A model generated the notes under the pieces. That model made no database searches, was not told where the DNA came from, and worked only from the letters and a program-made list of their open reading frames with translations. Shown here in pieces: positions 27,014 through 36,691 of a stretch of 64,000 bases of DNA. Every line of letters begins with the position of its first letter. Position 1 is the stretch's first letter. A program made the translations under genes and the position numbers. Source of the stretch: Rhizobium sp. Pop5 (GTDB taxonomy: Bacteria > Pseudomonadota > Alphaproteobacteria > Rhizobiales > Rhizobiaceae); assembly GCF_024721175.1 (NCBI RefSeq), contig NZ_CP099400.1:186001-250000 (forward strand). The letters run 5' to 3'.

Positions 27014-28381
27014 CTATTCCATCGCCGCGTACCAGCGATCGCGATAGGCGGCCAATCCATGGACATCGGCCGGCGGAAAGTGCTTCTCGGCGCCCGATAC
27101 CGGGCGGATGCCGGTGAGGAGCGCCGCACCCTGGCTGGTGCCGGTCGAGCCGGGAACGGCTAGCACCTCGCGACCGGCAAGGGCGGCAAGCAGCTTCAGA
27201 TAGGTCTCATTCAGGGCGAAAGGTCCTTCGACGATCACCGGGCCTTTCGCGCCAATCAGCCCGAGGCAGGCGTCGGTCATCAGCGCGAGATAGAGGCAGG
27301 CGCTAGCATGGCGTTCGTCGCGGCTTGCTTCCTCCGCACCGATCCAGCGGCTTGCCTTATCGGAAAAGGGACCGGAACCGGAGGCGATGTTCGGCAGCAG
27401 CATCACGCCCTTGTCGATGACGGGACCGATCGCCGCCTGGGCGGCCTTGTCGTCGATATTGCCGATCTCGGCAGAGAGAATCTCGAATTCCCGCCCGCCC
27501 ATGAAGCGGGAAGAGGGAACGGCTCGACCGTAGGCATCGACATTGGCGAGCGCATCGCGCTTGGGATCGAGATGATCGAGATCGCCGCCGACGCCGAAGC
27601 TTATGACCCATGTGCCTGTCGAGACGACGACGAAGGGAGCTTCACGATGAACGAGATGCGGCAGTAGCGAGGCGTTGGAATCGTGGATGCCGCAATAGAC
27701 GGGCACGGAAGTGCCGATTTCGTCTGCAATGTCAGGCAGAACAGGACCGAGCGCATCGAAAGCCGAACGGATCGGCGCCATCAGATCGCGGATTGCGAGC
27801 CTGTCGACAAGCGAGGAATAGCTTGATGTTTTCGGGTTCCAGAGGTCCGTATGACAGCCGAGAGAGGTCAGTTCGTTGGTGGCGACCCCGGTCAGCCGCA
27901 TCGCCCAATATTGCGCATAGGTCAGGATGGTTGCGACCCGGGAAAATTCCTGGGGAAAGGCGGTCTTTTGGTAATGCAGCTGCGCGCCGACATTCAGCCC
28001 CATCGGCAGGCGCGGCGAGAAGGTTTCGTCGAAGGCGGGACGCAGCCGCGTATAGGCGTCGCGGATTTCCTGCGGATATTCATGCTCGTAGTCGATCACG
28101 GGCATGGCAAGCATTCCGTCTTCGCCGATGAGCGCGGCGGCGGCGCCATGGGTGGTGATCGAAAGGGCGTCGAAACCCGGCTCCTGCGCCAGGCTCTTCA
28201 ACGCATCGAGCGCGAAGGACCAGAGCGCCTCTATGTCGTAATGCGGGTAGGGGCCGGTCTTGATCGCAATGTTCGGCCGTTTCAGGACAGCGATCTCGGC
28301 GCCGGTTGCGCTGTCGAGCACGACCACCTTGGCATTGGTCTTGCCGATGTCGAGGACGGCGATGCGGCGATAATTGCTCAT
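27014..28381 (-). CDS. rhaK: Rhamnulokinase-type sugar kinase RhaK
   Basis: A 455-residue FGGY-type kinase. The phosphate-1 loop is [20 protein letters not shown] and a second nucleotide loop is [16 protein letters not shown]. The C-terminal part holds [16 protein letters not shown]. It phosphorylates rhamnulose. In R. leguminosarum the kinase of this locus is also needed for rhamnose uptake by the RhaSTPQ transporter (literature knowledge). The start overlaps the rhaU stop by four bases, so it ends the rhaRSTPQUK operon. Confidence 0.92.
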   Translation of the reverse strand: MSNYRRIAVLDIGKTNAKVVVLDSATGAEIAVLKRPNIAIKTGPYPHYDIEALWSFALDALKSLAQEPGFDALSITTHGAAAALIGEDGMLAMPVIDYEHEYPQEIRDAYTRLRPAFDETFSPRLPMGLNVGAQLHYQKTAFPQEFSRVATILTYAQYWAMRLTGVATNELTSLGCHTDLWNPKTSSYSSLVDRLAIRDLMAPIRSAFDALGPVLPDIADEIGTSVPVYCGIHDSNASLLPHLVHREAPFVVVSTGTWVISFGVGGDLDHLDPKRDALANVDAYGRAVPSSRFMGGREFEILSAEIGNIDDKAAQAAIGPVIDKGVMLLPNIASGSGPFSDKASRWIGAEEASRDERHASACLYLALMTDACLGLIGAKGPVIVEGPFALNETYLKLLAALAGREVLAVPGSTGTSQGAALLTGIRPVSGAEKHFPPADVHGLAAYRDRWYAAME

Positions 28382-28698
28382 GGCATATGGAAGAGGGTGA
28401 CGAGGTCGCTCTGGACGGGCGAATTATCAGGATTGGTCGCCATGATATCGGCCATGTGGGTCCACCATTTTTTCATGACCGGATGTTCCGGCAGGCTTGC
28501 CATTGTGTGGTCGGCAGGCCGCGTCAGCACGCCGAACAGCGTGTTGGTCTCGCGGTCGAGATGGATGGAATAGTCGCTGGCGCCCGACTGGTGCAGGAGA
28601 ACGACCAGCTCCGGCCAAATCTCGTCATGCCGCTTGCGGTATTCGGCTTCCATGCCGGGATTGAGCTGCATCTTGAAGGCGTGTTTTTCTGAGGTCAT
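28378..28698 (-). CDS. rhaU: L-rhamnose mutarotase RhaU
   Basis: A 106-residue protein of the RhaM/RhaU family. The active-site pattern is visible: [12 protein letters not shown] (His), [20 protein letters not shown], and the paired Trp in [13 protein letters not shown]. It interconverts alpha and beta rhamnose for the isomerase. The ATG chosen ([16 protein letters not shown]) overlaps the rhaQ stop, and the gene overlaps rhaK as ATGA, so expression is tightly coupled. Confidence 0.93.
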   Translation of the reverse strand: MTSEKHAFKMQLNPGMEAEYRKRHDEIWPELVVLLHQSGASDYSIHLDRETNTLFGVLTRPADHTMASLPEHPVMKKWWTHMADIMATNPDNSPVQSDLVTLFHMP

Positions 28699-29705
28699 CG
28701 GGAGCTCATGATCTTGATGCGGCGGGCGATGATCGGGATGGCGATGGTGATGATCAGCAGCAGCCCGATGAAGATCGACATGACGATGCCGGGCACGTTC
28801 AACAGGCCGAGACCGAAGGTGACGAGGCCCATGACGAAGGCGGCAATGACAACGCCGCCGATCGTGCCGGAGCCGCCGAGGATCGAGATGCCGCCGAGCA
28901 CGACCATGGTGACGACTTCGAGTTCCCACCCTTGAGCGATCGACGGTCGGGTCGAGCCGAGGCGCGAGGTCAGGCAGACGGCGGCAACGCCGCTCATGAT
29001 ACCGGTCAGCAGGAAGAGGATGAATTTGACGCGCTCGACCGGAATGCCGGAAAAGCGGGCGGCGAAGTCATTGTTGCCGATCGCATAGACCTGCCGGCCG
29101 AAGTTCGTCGCATGCAGCAGGATCGCAAAGAGGATCGCCAGCACGATGAACAGCACGAATTCGAAGGAGAAGACCCAGACGACATAACCCTGGCCGAAAT
29201 AGGCGAAATCCGTGGGGTATTTGCCATAGGCCTGGTCGCCGAGCACGATGTAGGAGATGCCGCGGAAGAGGCTCATCGTGCCGATGGTGACGACGATCGA
29301 CGGCAGTTTCAGCACCGAGACGAGGACGCCGTTGAAGATGCCGCAGAGAAGGCCGGTGCCGATGCCGATCAGCACGAGGCCCGGCGTGCCGACGCCGAGC
29401 TGTGCTGCCGCGCCCATCGCCGTCGAGGCGAGCGCGATGATCGCAGCGACTGAGAGGTCGATTTCGCCTGATATGACGAGCAGCGCCATGGCGAAAGCGA
29501 TCATCGCCTTTTCGGTGAAATTGAAGGTCGCGTCCGAGAGGTTCCAGGCATCGAGGAAATAGGGCGAGGCCACGGAGTTGAAGATAAAGATCAGCACGGC
29601 CACACAGAATAGCAGCACTTCCCAGCTCGACATGATGCGTTTGAACGGCGTGCCGAGGCGGTCGGGAATGACCCGCTTTTCGGGCTGCGTCGAAACGGTG
29701 CTCAT
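28695..29705 (-). CDS. rhaQ: Rhamnose ABC transporter permease RhaQ
   Basis: A 336-residue permease of the ribose/rhamnose (RbsC-like) family with about nine helices. The family segment is [20 protein letters not shown]; the EAA-like region is [20 protein letters not shown]. It forms the channel with RhaP. It overlaps rhaP and rhaU by four bases each. The P/Q names follow the order in R. leguminosarum. Confidence 0.9.
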   Translation of the reverse strand: MSTVSTQPEKRVIPDRLGTPFKRIMSSWEVLLFCVAVLIFIFNSVASPYFLDAWNLSDATFNFTEKAMIAFAMALLVISGEIDLSVAAIIALASTAMGAAAQLGVGTPGLVLIGIGTGLLCGIFNGVLVSVLKLPSIVVTIGTMSLFRGISYIVLGDQAYGKYPTDFAYFGQGYVVWVFSFEFVLFIVLAILFAILLHATNFGRQVYAIGNNDFAARFSGIPVERVKFILFLLTGIMSGVAAVCLTSRLGSTRPSIAQGWELEVVTMVVLGGISILGGSGTIGGVVIAAFVMGLVTFGLGLLNVPGIVMSIFIGLLLIITIAIPIIARRIKIMSSR

Positions 29706-30691
29706 GCTGCGACCTCCGCTGCTGCGCGATCACGCAGAATGATGCGGCCGCGATTGCGCTCTCGCCTTGCATTAAAGACGACGGCGAGAATGATGACGGT
29801 TCCAGAGATCGCCATCTGGGTGAAAGGCGAAATGCCGATGACCGGCAGCGCGTTCTTGATGACGCCGAGGAAGAGCGCTCCGAGGACGGTGCCGGCGACC
29901 GAGCCGACGCCACCGGCAATCGAAATGCCGCCGATCACGCAGGCAGCGACGCTATCGAGTTCGAAACCGTTGGCAATATCGACATAGGCGACCGCATAAC
30001 GCGAAACCCAGAGATAGCTGGAAAGGCCAGCGAGCGCGCCCGAGAGCACGAAGGCGAGGAATTTCGTCTTGCCCGTATCGATACCGGCATAGACGGCGGC
30101 CGTCGGATTGCCGCCGGTCGCATAGGCTGAGCGGCCGAACGGGCTGTAGCGCAGCAGCATGTACATCAGCGCGACGATGATGATTGCAACCCAGCTCAAG
30201 ACAGGCAGGCCGAGGATCGGCGTGCGAGGAACGGAGAGGAAGATCGGCGTCATCTGATGGGCATTGACCCAGGCGCCGCCCGAGAGCACGAAGGCCATGC
30301 CACGATAGATGGTGAGCGTGCCGAGCGTCACGACGATCGGCGGGATTTCGAGGCGCCAGACGAGGAAGCCGTTGATCGTGCCGAGGGCGGCGCCGATCAT
30401 GATCGCAGCAAGGATCAGCACGACGAGCGGCAGGTCGGGATAGGCCGCATTCATCATCGCAATGGCCATGCCGGTAAAGGCGAGGTTGGCGGCAACCGAG
30501 AGATCGATCGATTTCGTCAGGATGACTGTCATCTGGGCAAGCGCCAGGATGATCAGGATCGCCGTGTCGTTGAAGATGCCGGCGAGATTGTCAGGTGTGG
30601 CGAAATCGGCGGCGCGCGTCGAGAAGACGACGATCATCGCCACGATGATGGCAAAGAGCAGGGTTTCGCGTTTTCTAATCAGTTTGGCCAT
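29702..30691 (-). CDS. rhaP: Rhamnose ABC transporter permease RhaP
   Basis: A 329-residue permease. The start MAKLIRKRETLLFAIIVAMI is chosen because GAGG lies eight bases before this ATG; two ATGs further upstream sit too close to the ribosome site. The segment QMTVILTKSIDLSVAANLAF and the region IGGISIAGGVGSVAGTVLGA mirror RhaQ. It is the second channel subunit of the rhamnose importer. Confidence 0.9.
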   Translation of the reverse strand: MAKLIRKRETLLFAIIVAMIVVFSTRAADFATPDNLAGIFNDTAILIILALAQMTVILTKSIDLSVAANLAFTGMAIAMMNAAYPDLPLVVLILAAIMIGAALGTINGFLVWRLEIPPIVVTLGTLTIYRGMAFVLSGGAWVNAHQMTPIFLSVPRTPILGLPVLSWVAIIIVALMYMLLRYSPFGRSAYATGGNPTAAVYAGIDTGKTKFLAFVLSGALAGLSSYLWVSRYAVAYVDIANGFELDSVAACVIGGISIAGGVGSVAGTVLGALFLGVIKNALPVIGISPFTQMAISGTVIILAVVFNARRERNRGRIILRDRAAAEVAA

Positions 30692-30701
30692 GCCCATTAC
30701 C

Positions 30702-32237
30702 TCATGCATTTCCGGTCGCCGCGCGCACCAGCGCTTCCGGCGTAAGCTGATCGCGCTCGAAAAACCCGGCCGACAGGCCTTCCTTCATAACCAGCACCCG
30801 GTCCGACATGCCGATGATTTCGGGCAGTTCGGACGAGATCATGATGATGGAAAGGCCCTCGGCAGCAAGCTCGCTGATGAAGCCGTGAACGGCGGCCTTC
30901 GAGCCTATGTCGATACCCTTTGTGGGTTCATCGAGGATGATGACCTTGGGCATGGTGGCAAGCCATTTGCCGATGACGACCTTCTGCTGGTTACCGCCCG
31001 ACAGCGTCCCGACCGGCACGGAGAGGGCCGCGGCGCGCAGATCCAGCCGCTCGGCATATTTGCGGGCGAGCGCGAATTCTTGCGCCGCCTGCAGGAAGCC
31101 CTTGCGTGAGGTGCGCGTCAGGGATGGCAGCGTCATGTTCTGATAGATCGGCATCGGCAGCGCCAGGCCATGGCGGCCGCGCTCTTCCGGCACGTAAACG
31201 ATGCCGGCTCTAATGGCGTCATGCGGCGAGTTGATCGAAATTTCCCGGCCTTCGAGCGTCAGCCTGCCGGAGAGCGGCTTCGTGATGCCGAAGAGCGATT
31301 GCGCGAGCTCCGAGCGTCCGGCGCCGATCAGGCCGTAGATGCCGAGGATCTCGCCCTTGCGCAGCGTCAGCGAAATATCGCGGAATTCCGTGCGGTGACT
31401 GTATTTTGCGACTTCGAGCACCGGGCCGCCGATGGCGACATCGATCTTCGGAAAGACGTTCTCGACGTCGCGGCCGACCATCATGCGGACGATCTCGTCC
31501 TGCGGCGTTTCCTTGAGCCGGCCCTGGCCGACAGCGCGGCCGTCGCGGAAGACGACGAAATCGTCGGCGATCTCATAAAGTTCGTCGAACTTGTGGCTGA
31601 TGAACAGGATCGCCTTGCCCTGTTCCTTCAGCCCCCGGACGATGCGGAAGAGGTCGTCGATCTCCTTGCGGGAAAGGGCCGCCGTCGGCTCGTCCATGAT
31701 GACGATACGGGCCTCGATCGACAGTGCGCGCGCGATCGCCACCAGATGGCGCTGCGCGATCGAGAGGTCCTTCAGGCGGATCGTCGGGTCGATATTGCTT
31801 TCGAGCGCGGTCAGCAACGTCTTCGATCGGCTGTTCATTGCCTGCCAGTCGATGGTGCGAAAGCGCGTGCGCGGCGCGTGGCCGAGGAAGATGTTTTCGG
31901 CAACCGTCAGCTCATCGAAAAGCACGGTTTCCTGGTGGATGGCGGTAACGCCAGCATCGATCGCGGCCTGGGCGCTGGCAAAGCTCGTCGGTTTGCCATC
32001 GACTAGGATCTCGCCCTCGTTCGGCCTGTAGATGCCTGTCAGGATCTTGACGAGGGTCGACTTGCCGGCGCCGTTTTCGCCGATCAGCGCCGTCACCGTG
32101 CCGGGGTGGAGCGCGATGCTGACATTGTCGAGCGCCTTCACGCCAGGAAAGATCTGGGAGATGCCGCGCATTTCCAGAATGGCGGGCGCATCGCCGGTTT
32201 TGCTGTCCGTGACGGGTTGTTGAAAGGCGGCGTTCAT
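30702..32237 (-). CDS. rhaT: Rhamnose ABC transporter ATP-binding protein RhaT
   Basis: A 511-residue tandem ATPase of the sugar (RbsA/MglA) type. The N-terminal domain has Walker [10 protein letters not shown] and signature [16 protein letters not shown]. The C-terminal domain has the usual degenerate Walker [10 protein letters not shown] and a good signature [16 protein letters not shown] with [14 protein letters not shown]. It powers rhamnose import through RhaPQ. Not to be confused with the enteric RhaT symporter. Confidence 0.93.
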   Translation of the reverse strand: MNAAFQQPVTDSKTGDAPAILEMRGISQIFPGVKALDNVSIALHPGTVTALIGENGAGKSTLVKILTGIYRPNEGEILVDGKPTSFASAQAAIDAGVTAIHQETVLFDELTVAENIFLGHAPRTRFRTIDWQAMNSRSKTLLTALESNIDPTIRLKDLSIAQRHLVAIARALSIEARIVIMDEPTAALSRKEIDDLFRIVRGLKEQGKAILFISHKFDELYEIADDFVVFRDGRAVGQGRLKETPQDEIVRMMVGRDVENVFPKIDVAIGGPVLEVAKYSHRTEFRDISLTLRKGEILGIYGLIGAGRSELAQSLFGITKPLSGRLTLEGREISINSPHDAIRAGIVYVPEERGRHGLALPMPIYQNMTLPSLTRTSRKGFLQAAQEFALARKYAERLDLRAAALSVPVGTLSGGNQQKVVIGKWLATMPKVIILDEPTKGIDIGSKAAVHGFISELAAEGLSIIMISSELPEIIGMSDRVLVMKEGLSAGFFERDQLTPEALVRAATGNA

Positions 32238-32310
32238 CAGCTTCTACCAGTGTCGAATGGGAAATCCCGGCGGCTGCAAGACCGCCGGGCTCTGACGCGT
32301 TGGCTCCGGA

Positions 32311-33306
32311 TCAGAAGACCTTGGAGAACTGGTCGATGTTCGAGGCATTATAGACGAAGGGATCGGCCATGGCGGCTTCACTGTTATCGCCGACCTTGAT
32401 CTTGCCCATGCGGCCGGCAGCGATCTCGCTGCCCGGCTTGCCGTCGGTCTCGCCCTTGACGAGGCGATAGGCGATTTGGGTTGCGGAATAGCCGAGGTCG
32501 ATCGGGTTCCAGATGGCAAATTCCTTCGTGGCGCCCGACTTGATCGCGCCGGCCATTTCGGACGGCAGGCCGAGACCGGTGACGTAGACCTTGCCGACCA
32601 GGCCCTTGTCTTCGACGACCTTGGAAGCGGCGAGAACGCCGACCGTCGTCGGAGCGACGATGACCTTGACGTTCGGGTTCGACTTCAACAGGCCTTCGGC
32701 TTCACGATAGGACTTGTCCGAGAGGTCGTCGCCGTAAACCGTGGTGACGAGGTTGAGGCCCGGGAAGTCCTTGAGCTGCTTCTTCATCTGGTCGATCCAG
32801 ATGTTCTGGTTGGTCGAGGTGGTCGTCGCCGACAGGATGGCGAAGTCACCCTTGCCGCCATCGAGATGGTCCTTGGCGAGCGTCAGGCACATCTTGCCGA
32901 TCAATTCGTTGGACGACGGATTGAGCTGCAGGATGCGGCCCTCGGGTGCGACGCCGGAATCCCAGGAGATGACCTTGATGCCGCGCTGGGTGGCCTTCTT
33001 GAGAGCCGGAACGAGCGCGTCCGGATCGTTGGCCGAAACGGCGATGGCGTCGACGCCCTGCGCGATCAGCGAGTTGATGACTTCGATCTGGCCTTCGGCC
33101 GTCGTCGTCGTCGGACCGGTGTAGATCACCTCCACGCCGCCGAGTTCCTTGGCGGCTTCCTGTGCGCCCTTGTTGGCGGCGTCGAAGAAGCCGTTGCCGA
33201 GCGACTTCACGACGAGGCCGATCTTGATGTCCTTGGCGCTTGCGGTGCCGGCCATCATGGCGACGGCGAGCGCTACGCCGAGCGCAAGTGTCTTTGCGAG
33301 TTTCAT
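32311..33306 (-). CDS. rhaS: Rhamnose-binding periplasmic protein RhaS
   Basis: A 331-residue periplasmic protein with signal peptide MKLAKTLALGVALAVAMMAG-TASA. The mature KDIKIGLVVKSLGNGFFDAA is a Peripla_BP_4 start, followed by GVDAIAVSANDPDALVPALK and VISWDSGVAPEGRILQLNPS. It captures rhamnose for RhaPQT. It follows rhaR by 47 bases, which is enough for a separate ribosome site but argues for one transcript. Not related to the enteric RhaS activator. Confidence 0.93.
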   Translation of the reverse strand: MKLAKTLALGVALAVAMMAGTASAKDIKIGLVVKSLGNGFFDAANKGAQEAAKELGGVEVIYTGPTTTTAEGQIEVINSLIAQGVDAIAVSANDPDALVPALKKATQRGIKVISWDSGVAPEGRILQLNPSSNELIGKMCLTLAKDHLDGGKGDFAILSATTTSTNQNIWIDQMKKQLKDFPGLNLVTTVYGDDLSDKSYREAEGLLKSNPNVKVIVAPTTVGVLAASKVVEDKGLVGKVYVTGLGLPSEMAGAIKSGATKEFAIWNPIDLGYSATQIAYRLVKGETDGKPGSEIAAGRMGKIKVGDNSEAAMADPFVYNASNIDQFSKVF

Positions 33307-33353
33307 GTCACTTTCCTCCCATTAAGATTAGACTGCCACACCTCGGCGGCGCT

Positions 33354-34166
33354 TCATGCGACCGACGAGGAATCCTCCTTCACAAGCTGGGCCACCGGGC
33401 TTGCGACGACGAGCCGGACGCCGGCATTCTCGACCATGCGAGCTGCCTCGTCCGAGATTGCGTCATCGGTGATGACCACAGAAACACGGTCGAGCGCGCA
33501 GAGAATGAGGCTCGACCGGCGATTGAATTTGCTTGAATCCACCATGACGACGAGTTCTTCGGCCTGGTGCATCAGCTTCTGCTCGCTCTGAATGATGAGG
33601 GCATCCGCCTCCATGATGCCGAGCGGGCCGACGCCCTGCGCGCCGATGAACATGCGCCGCGCATAGAAATTGCGGATCGCGTCATTGTCGAAAGGCGACA
33701 GGATGAGGCTCTGCTCGCGATAGATCGCGCCGCCTGGCACCGTCACAGTGTTTTTGGAATGCTTCACCAGATGTTCGGCGATCGCAAAAGAATTGGTCAT
33801 GACCTGCAGGCGGTGGCCGGCCATATAATGCACCATCTGGAAGGTCGTCGTGCCGCCATTGATGATGATGGCGTCGCCCGCTTCGCAGAGATCCACGGCT
33901 GCGCGAGCGATTGCGCGCTTTTTATCGATATTGACCGATTCTGAAACGCGGAACGGCCGGCCGGCAAGATTGCCGAGCTGCGGCGGGTGAACGGCTTCCG
34001 CCCCGCCGCGCACGCGACGGATCTTGCCCTGCACGTGAAGAGCCGCAATATCCCGCCGGATCGTGGCTTCAGAGGCTTCCGTCAGTTCGGAAATGTCCTG
34101 GATCGTGACGACCGACTTTTCCTGAACGGCGCTTAGGATGATGCGATGGCGTTCACGTTCGTGCAT
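33354..34166 (-). CDS. rhaR: DeoR-family regulator RhaR of the rhamnose locus
   Basis: A 270-residue DeoR-type repressor. The N-terminal helix-turn-helix is ISELTEASEATIRRDIAALH, and the sugar-phosphate sensing domain has DAIIINGGTTTFQMVHYM and VVMVDSSKFNRRSS. It is the first gene of the minus-strand operon and divergent from rhaD. Two mirrored 18-bp sites lie in the shared gap and are the obvious targets. In R. leguminosarum this protein controls rhamnose genes (literature knowledge). Confidence 0.92.
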   Translation of the reverse strand: MHERERHRIILSAVQEKSVVTIQDISELTEASEATIRRDIAALHVQGKIRRVRGGAEAVHPPQLGNLAGRPFRVSESVNIDKKRAIARAAVDLCEAGDAIIINGGTTTFQMVHYMAGHRLQVMTNSFAIAEHLVKHSKNTVTVPGGAIYREQSLILSPFDNDAIRNFYARRMFIGAQGVGPLGIMEADALIIQSEQKLMHQAEELVVMVDSSKFNRRSSLILCALDRVSVVITDDAISDEAARMVENAGVRLVVASPVAQLVKEDSSSVA

Positions 34167-34211
34167 TGAGCTCCTCCTCTTGTCATGTTTATTTCGTATC
34201 CGTTAAAAGCT

Positions 34212-34229
34212 GTCAATCACAAACGATCA
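34212..34229 (-). promoter_or_regulatory. Candidate RhaR operator, left copy
   Basis: On the minus strand this reads TGATCGTTTGTGATTGAC. It matches the right copy (34265-34282) at 16 of 18 positions in opposite orientation. It lies 45 bases upstream of the rhaR start, where it could overlap the rhaR promoter. DeoR-family proteins often bind paired sites and can loop DNA between them. Confidence 0.7.
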
Positions 34230-34264
34230 TAAATTTTCATATTGCGCTGCACAATAATCGAATT

Positions 34265-34282
34265 TGATCGTTTTCGATTGAC
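34265..34282 (+). promoter_or_regulatory. Candidate RhaR operator, right copy
   Basis: TGATCGTTTTCGATTGAC on the plus strand, 84 bases before rhaD. Together with the left copy it gives a mirror-symmetric pair whose centres are 53 bp apart, about five helical turns. The following TTGACAAG (34278-34285) also resembles a -35 box for rhaD, so binding here would block that promoter. Confidence 0.7.
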
Positions 34283-34366
34283 AAGTTTGGTTTTGATGAG
34301 CGATATCGTCTGTGAAAAGGGGGCGCCGACTCGCGTCCCCATTGATGATTTATATGGGAGGATGAC

Positions 34367-36463
34367 ATGGCGGCGAACGTCCGGCTTCTGGAAAACCGGT
34401 GGGATGATGGTTACGCGGCAGGCCTCGACGAGCCCGGCAAACTTCTCTATCGCTCCAATCTGCTCGGCGCCGACAAGCGCATCACCAATTACGGCGGCGG
34501 CAACACCTCGGCGAAGGTGATGGAAACCGATCCGCTGACCGGTGAGAAAGTCAAGGTTCTCTGGGTCAAGGGCTCCGGCGGTGATGTCGGCACCATCAAG
34601 CTCGACGGTTTTGCGACGCTTTACCAGGACAAGTTGGAAGCGCTGAAGGGCATCTATAGAGGTGTCGAGGATGAGGACCGAATGGTCGGCTTCCTGCCGC
34701 ATTGCACCTTCAACCTGAATGCTCGCGCCGCCTCGATCGACACGCCGTTGCACGGCTTCGTGCCTTTCACCCATGTCGACCATATGCATCCCGACGCGAT
34801 CATCGCGATCGCCGCGTCGAAGAATTCCAGGGAACTGACGAAACAGATCTTCGGCGAGGAGATCGGCTGGCTTCCCTGGCGCCGTCCGGGCTTCCAGCTC
34901 GGTCTCGATCTCGAAGCCTTCGTCAAGGCGAATCCGAATGCCAAGGGCGTCGTGCTTGAAAGCCATGGCCTCTTCACCTGGGCTGATGACGCCAAGGCCT
35001 GCTATGAGCTGACGCTCGATATCATCAACAAGGCGATCGAATGGTTCGCCGGCCAGACCGAAGGCAAGACGATCTTCGGCGGCACGATTGTGCAGAGCCT
35101 GCCGATGGCCGAACGGCGCGCCATCGCCGCCCGCCTGATGCCCGAGATTCGTGGCCGCATCGGCGGGCAGGAGCGCAAGCTCGGCCATTTCGATGATCAG
35201 GATGCGGTTCTGGAATTCGTCAATTCGAAGGAGTTGCGTCCGCTTGGCGCGCTCGGCACCAGCTGCCCGGACCATTTCCTGCGCACCAAGATCCGGCCGC
35301 TGATCGTCGAATTCGATCCGGCCAAGCCGGATGTCGATGCCATCGTTGCCGGTCTCGACCAGGCGCTGGAGGATTACCGCGCTGATTATGCCCGCTATTA
35401 CAACGACTGCAAGCATGACAATTCGCCCGCCATGCGCGACGCCAATCCCGTCATCTTCCTGGTGCCTGGTGTCGGCATGCTGTCCTTCGCCCGCGACAAG
35501 GCGACAGCCCGCATCGCCAGCGAATTCTACGTCAACGCCATCAACGTGATGCGCGGGGCCTCGACGGTCTCGGAATATCAGGGCCTGCCAGAGCAGGAAG
35601 CCTTCGACATCGAATACTGGCTGCTCGAAGAGGCGAAGCTCCAGCGCATGCCGAAGCCGAAGAGCCTTGCCGGCAAGGTCGCCTTCGTCACCGGTGGCGC
35701 CGGCGGCATCGGCCGCGCGACGGCCGCGCGCCTCGTCGGCGAGGGCGCCTGCGTGGTGCTCGCCGATATTGATCAGGCAGCGCTCGAGGGCACCGAAGCC
35801 GATTTCGTCAAGAAGTATGGCGCTGACGCTGTGCGCAGCCTGCGGCTCGACGTCACCAAGGAAGATGCGGTGATCGCCTCCTTCGCGGAAGCTTGCATTG
35901 AATTCGGCGGCATCGATATCCTCGTTTCGAATGCTGGCATTGCCTCCTCCGCGCCGATCGAAGCAACCGAGCTTTCGACGTGGAATCGCAATATCGATAT
36001 CCTGGCGACCGGCTATTTCCTCGTCTCGCGCGAAGCGTTCCGCCTGTTCCGCCGTCAGGCGCTCGGCGGCAACGTCATCTTCGTCGCCTCGAAAAACGGC
36101 CTTGCGGCTTCGCCGAATGCGTCGGCCTATTGCACGGCCAAGGCCGCCGAAATCCATCTTGCCCGCTGCCTGGCGCTCGAAGGCGCAGATGCCGGCATCC
36201 GCGTCAACACGGTCAATCCGGACGCTGTTTTGCGCGGCTCCAAGATCTGGAGCGGGGAATGGCGCGAACAGCGCGCCGCCTCGTCGAAGATCGAGGTGGA
36301 CGATCTCGAGGAACACTACCGCAAGCGTTCGATGCTGAAGCTCAACGTGTTTCCGGAGGATATCGCCGAGGCGATCTATTTCTTCGCTTCGGACCTTTCG
36401 GCGAAATCGACTGGCAACATTATCAACGTCGACGCCGGCAACGTGCAGAGTTTTACGCGGTAA
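34367..36463 (+). CDS. rhaD: Bifunctional rhamnulose-1-phosphate aldolase / alcohol dehydrogenase RhaD
   Basis: A 698-residue fusion. Residues 1 to about 420 are a class II aldolase/adducin domain with NYGGGNTSAKV, TPLHGFVPFTHVDHMHPDAI (metal His residues) and VVLESHGLFTWADDAK. Residues about 435-698 are a short-chain dehydrogenase with VAFVTGGAGGIGRATAARLV, NAGIASSAPIE and the catalytic SKNGLAASPNASAYCTAKAA. It cleaves rhamnulose (phosphate) to dihydroxyacetone phosphate and lactaldehyde and can convert the latter. A ribosome site GGGAGGATGAC precedes it. It starts the divergent rhaDI operon. Confidence 0.95.
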   Translation: MAANVRLLENRWDDGYAAGLDEPGKLLYRSNLLGADKRITNYGGGNTSAKVMETDPLTGEKVKVLWVKGSGGDVGTIKLDGFATLYQDKLEALKGIYRGVEDEDRMVGFLPHCTFNLNARAASIDTPLHGFVPFTHVDHMHPDAIIAIAASKNSRELTKQIFGEEIGWLPWRRPGFQLGLDLEAFVKANPNAKGVVLESHGLFTWADDAKACYELTLDIINKAIEWFAGQTEGKTIFGGTIVQSLPMAERRAIAARLMPEIRGRIGGQERKLGHFDDQDAVLEFVNSKELRPLGALGTSCPDHFLRTKIRPLIVEFDPAKPDVDAIVAGLDQALEDYRADYARYYNDCKHDNSPAMRDANPVIFLVPGVGMLSFARDKATARIASEFYVNAINVMRGASTVSEYQGLPEQEAFDIEYWLLEEAKLQRMPKPKSLAGKVAFVTGGAGGIGRATAARLVGEGACVVLADIDQAALEGTEADFVKKYGADAVRSLRLDVTKEDAVIASFAEACIEFGGIDILVSNAGIASSAPIEATELSTWNRNIDILATGYFLVSREAFRLFRRQALGGNVIFVASKNGLAASPNASAYCTAKAAEIHLARCLALEGADAGIRVNTVNPDAVLRGSKIWSGEWREQRAASSKIEVDDLEEHYRKRSMLKLNVFPEDIAEAIYFFASDLSAKSTGNIINVDAGNVQSFTR

Positions 36464-36505
36464 CTGCTGCGTCAACGGGAGTGCTGCGGGGACGCTATTC
36501 TCCTC

Positions 36506-36643
36506 CCTCATTCCTGTGCTTGTCACAGGAATCCAGTGCGCCCAAGTCCTTGGGCGCGGGAGAACATCGCCCTCGCTATGTATGAGTCATTCACGGCGCG
36601 GACGCGCCGTGGCTGGATTCCTGTGGCAAGCACAGGAATGAGG
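36506..36643. repeat. 138-bp MITE-like palindromic element between rhaD and rhaI
   Basis: The 31-bp ends (36506-36536 and 36613-36643) are inverted repeats of each other with 30 of 31 matches; the right end starts CTGGATTCCTGTGGCAAGCA. The inside holds two more hairpins: CGCCCAAGTCCTTGGGCG (about 36540-36557) and ACGGCGCGGACGCGCCGT (36593-36610). There is no ORF that would encode a transposase. The layout is that of a small non-autonomous element or a rhizobial intergenic mosaic repeat. It lies within the rhaDI transcript. Confidence 0.85.
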
Positions 36644-36691
36644 AATGCAATAGCGGACGTCCAAGACCGCGATGTAGGTTGGGAGGAAAGA

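Noticed and set aside
34217..36526. 769-codon frame opposite rhaD
   Set aside because: Antisense of a bifunctional enzyme with clear motifs; codon bias explains the open frame.
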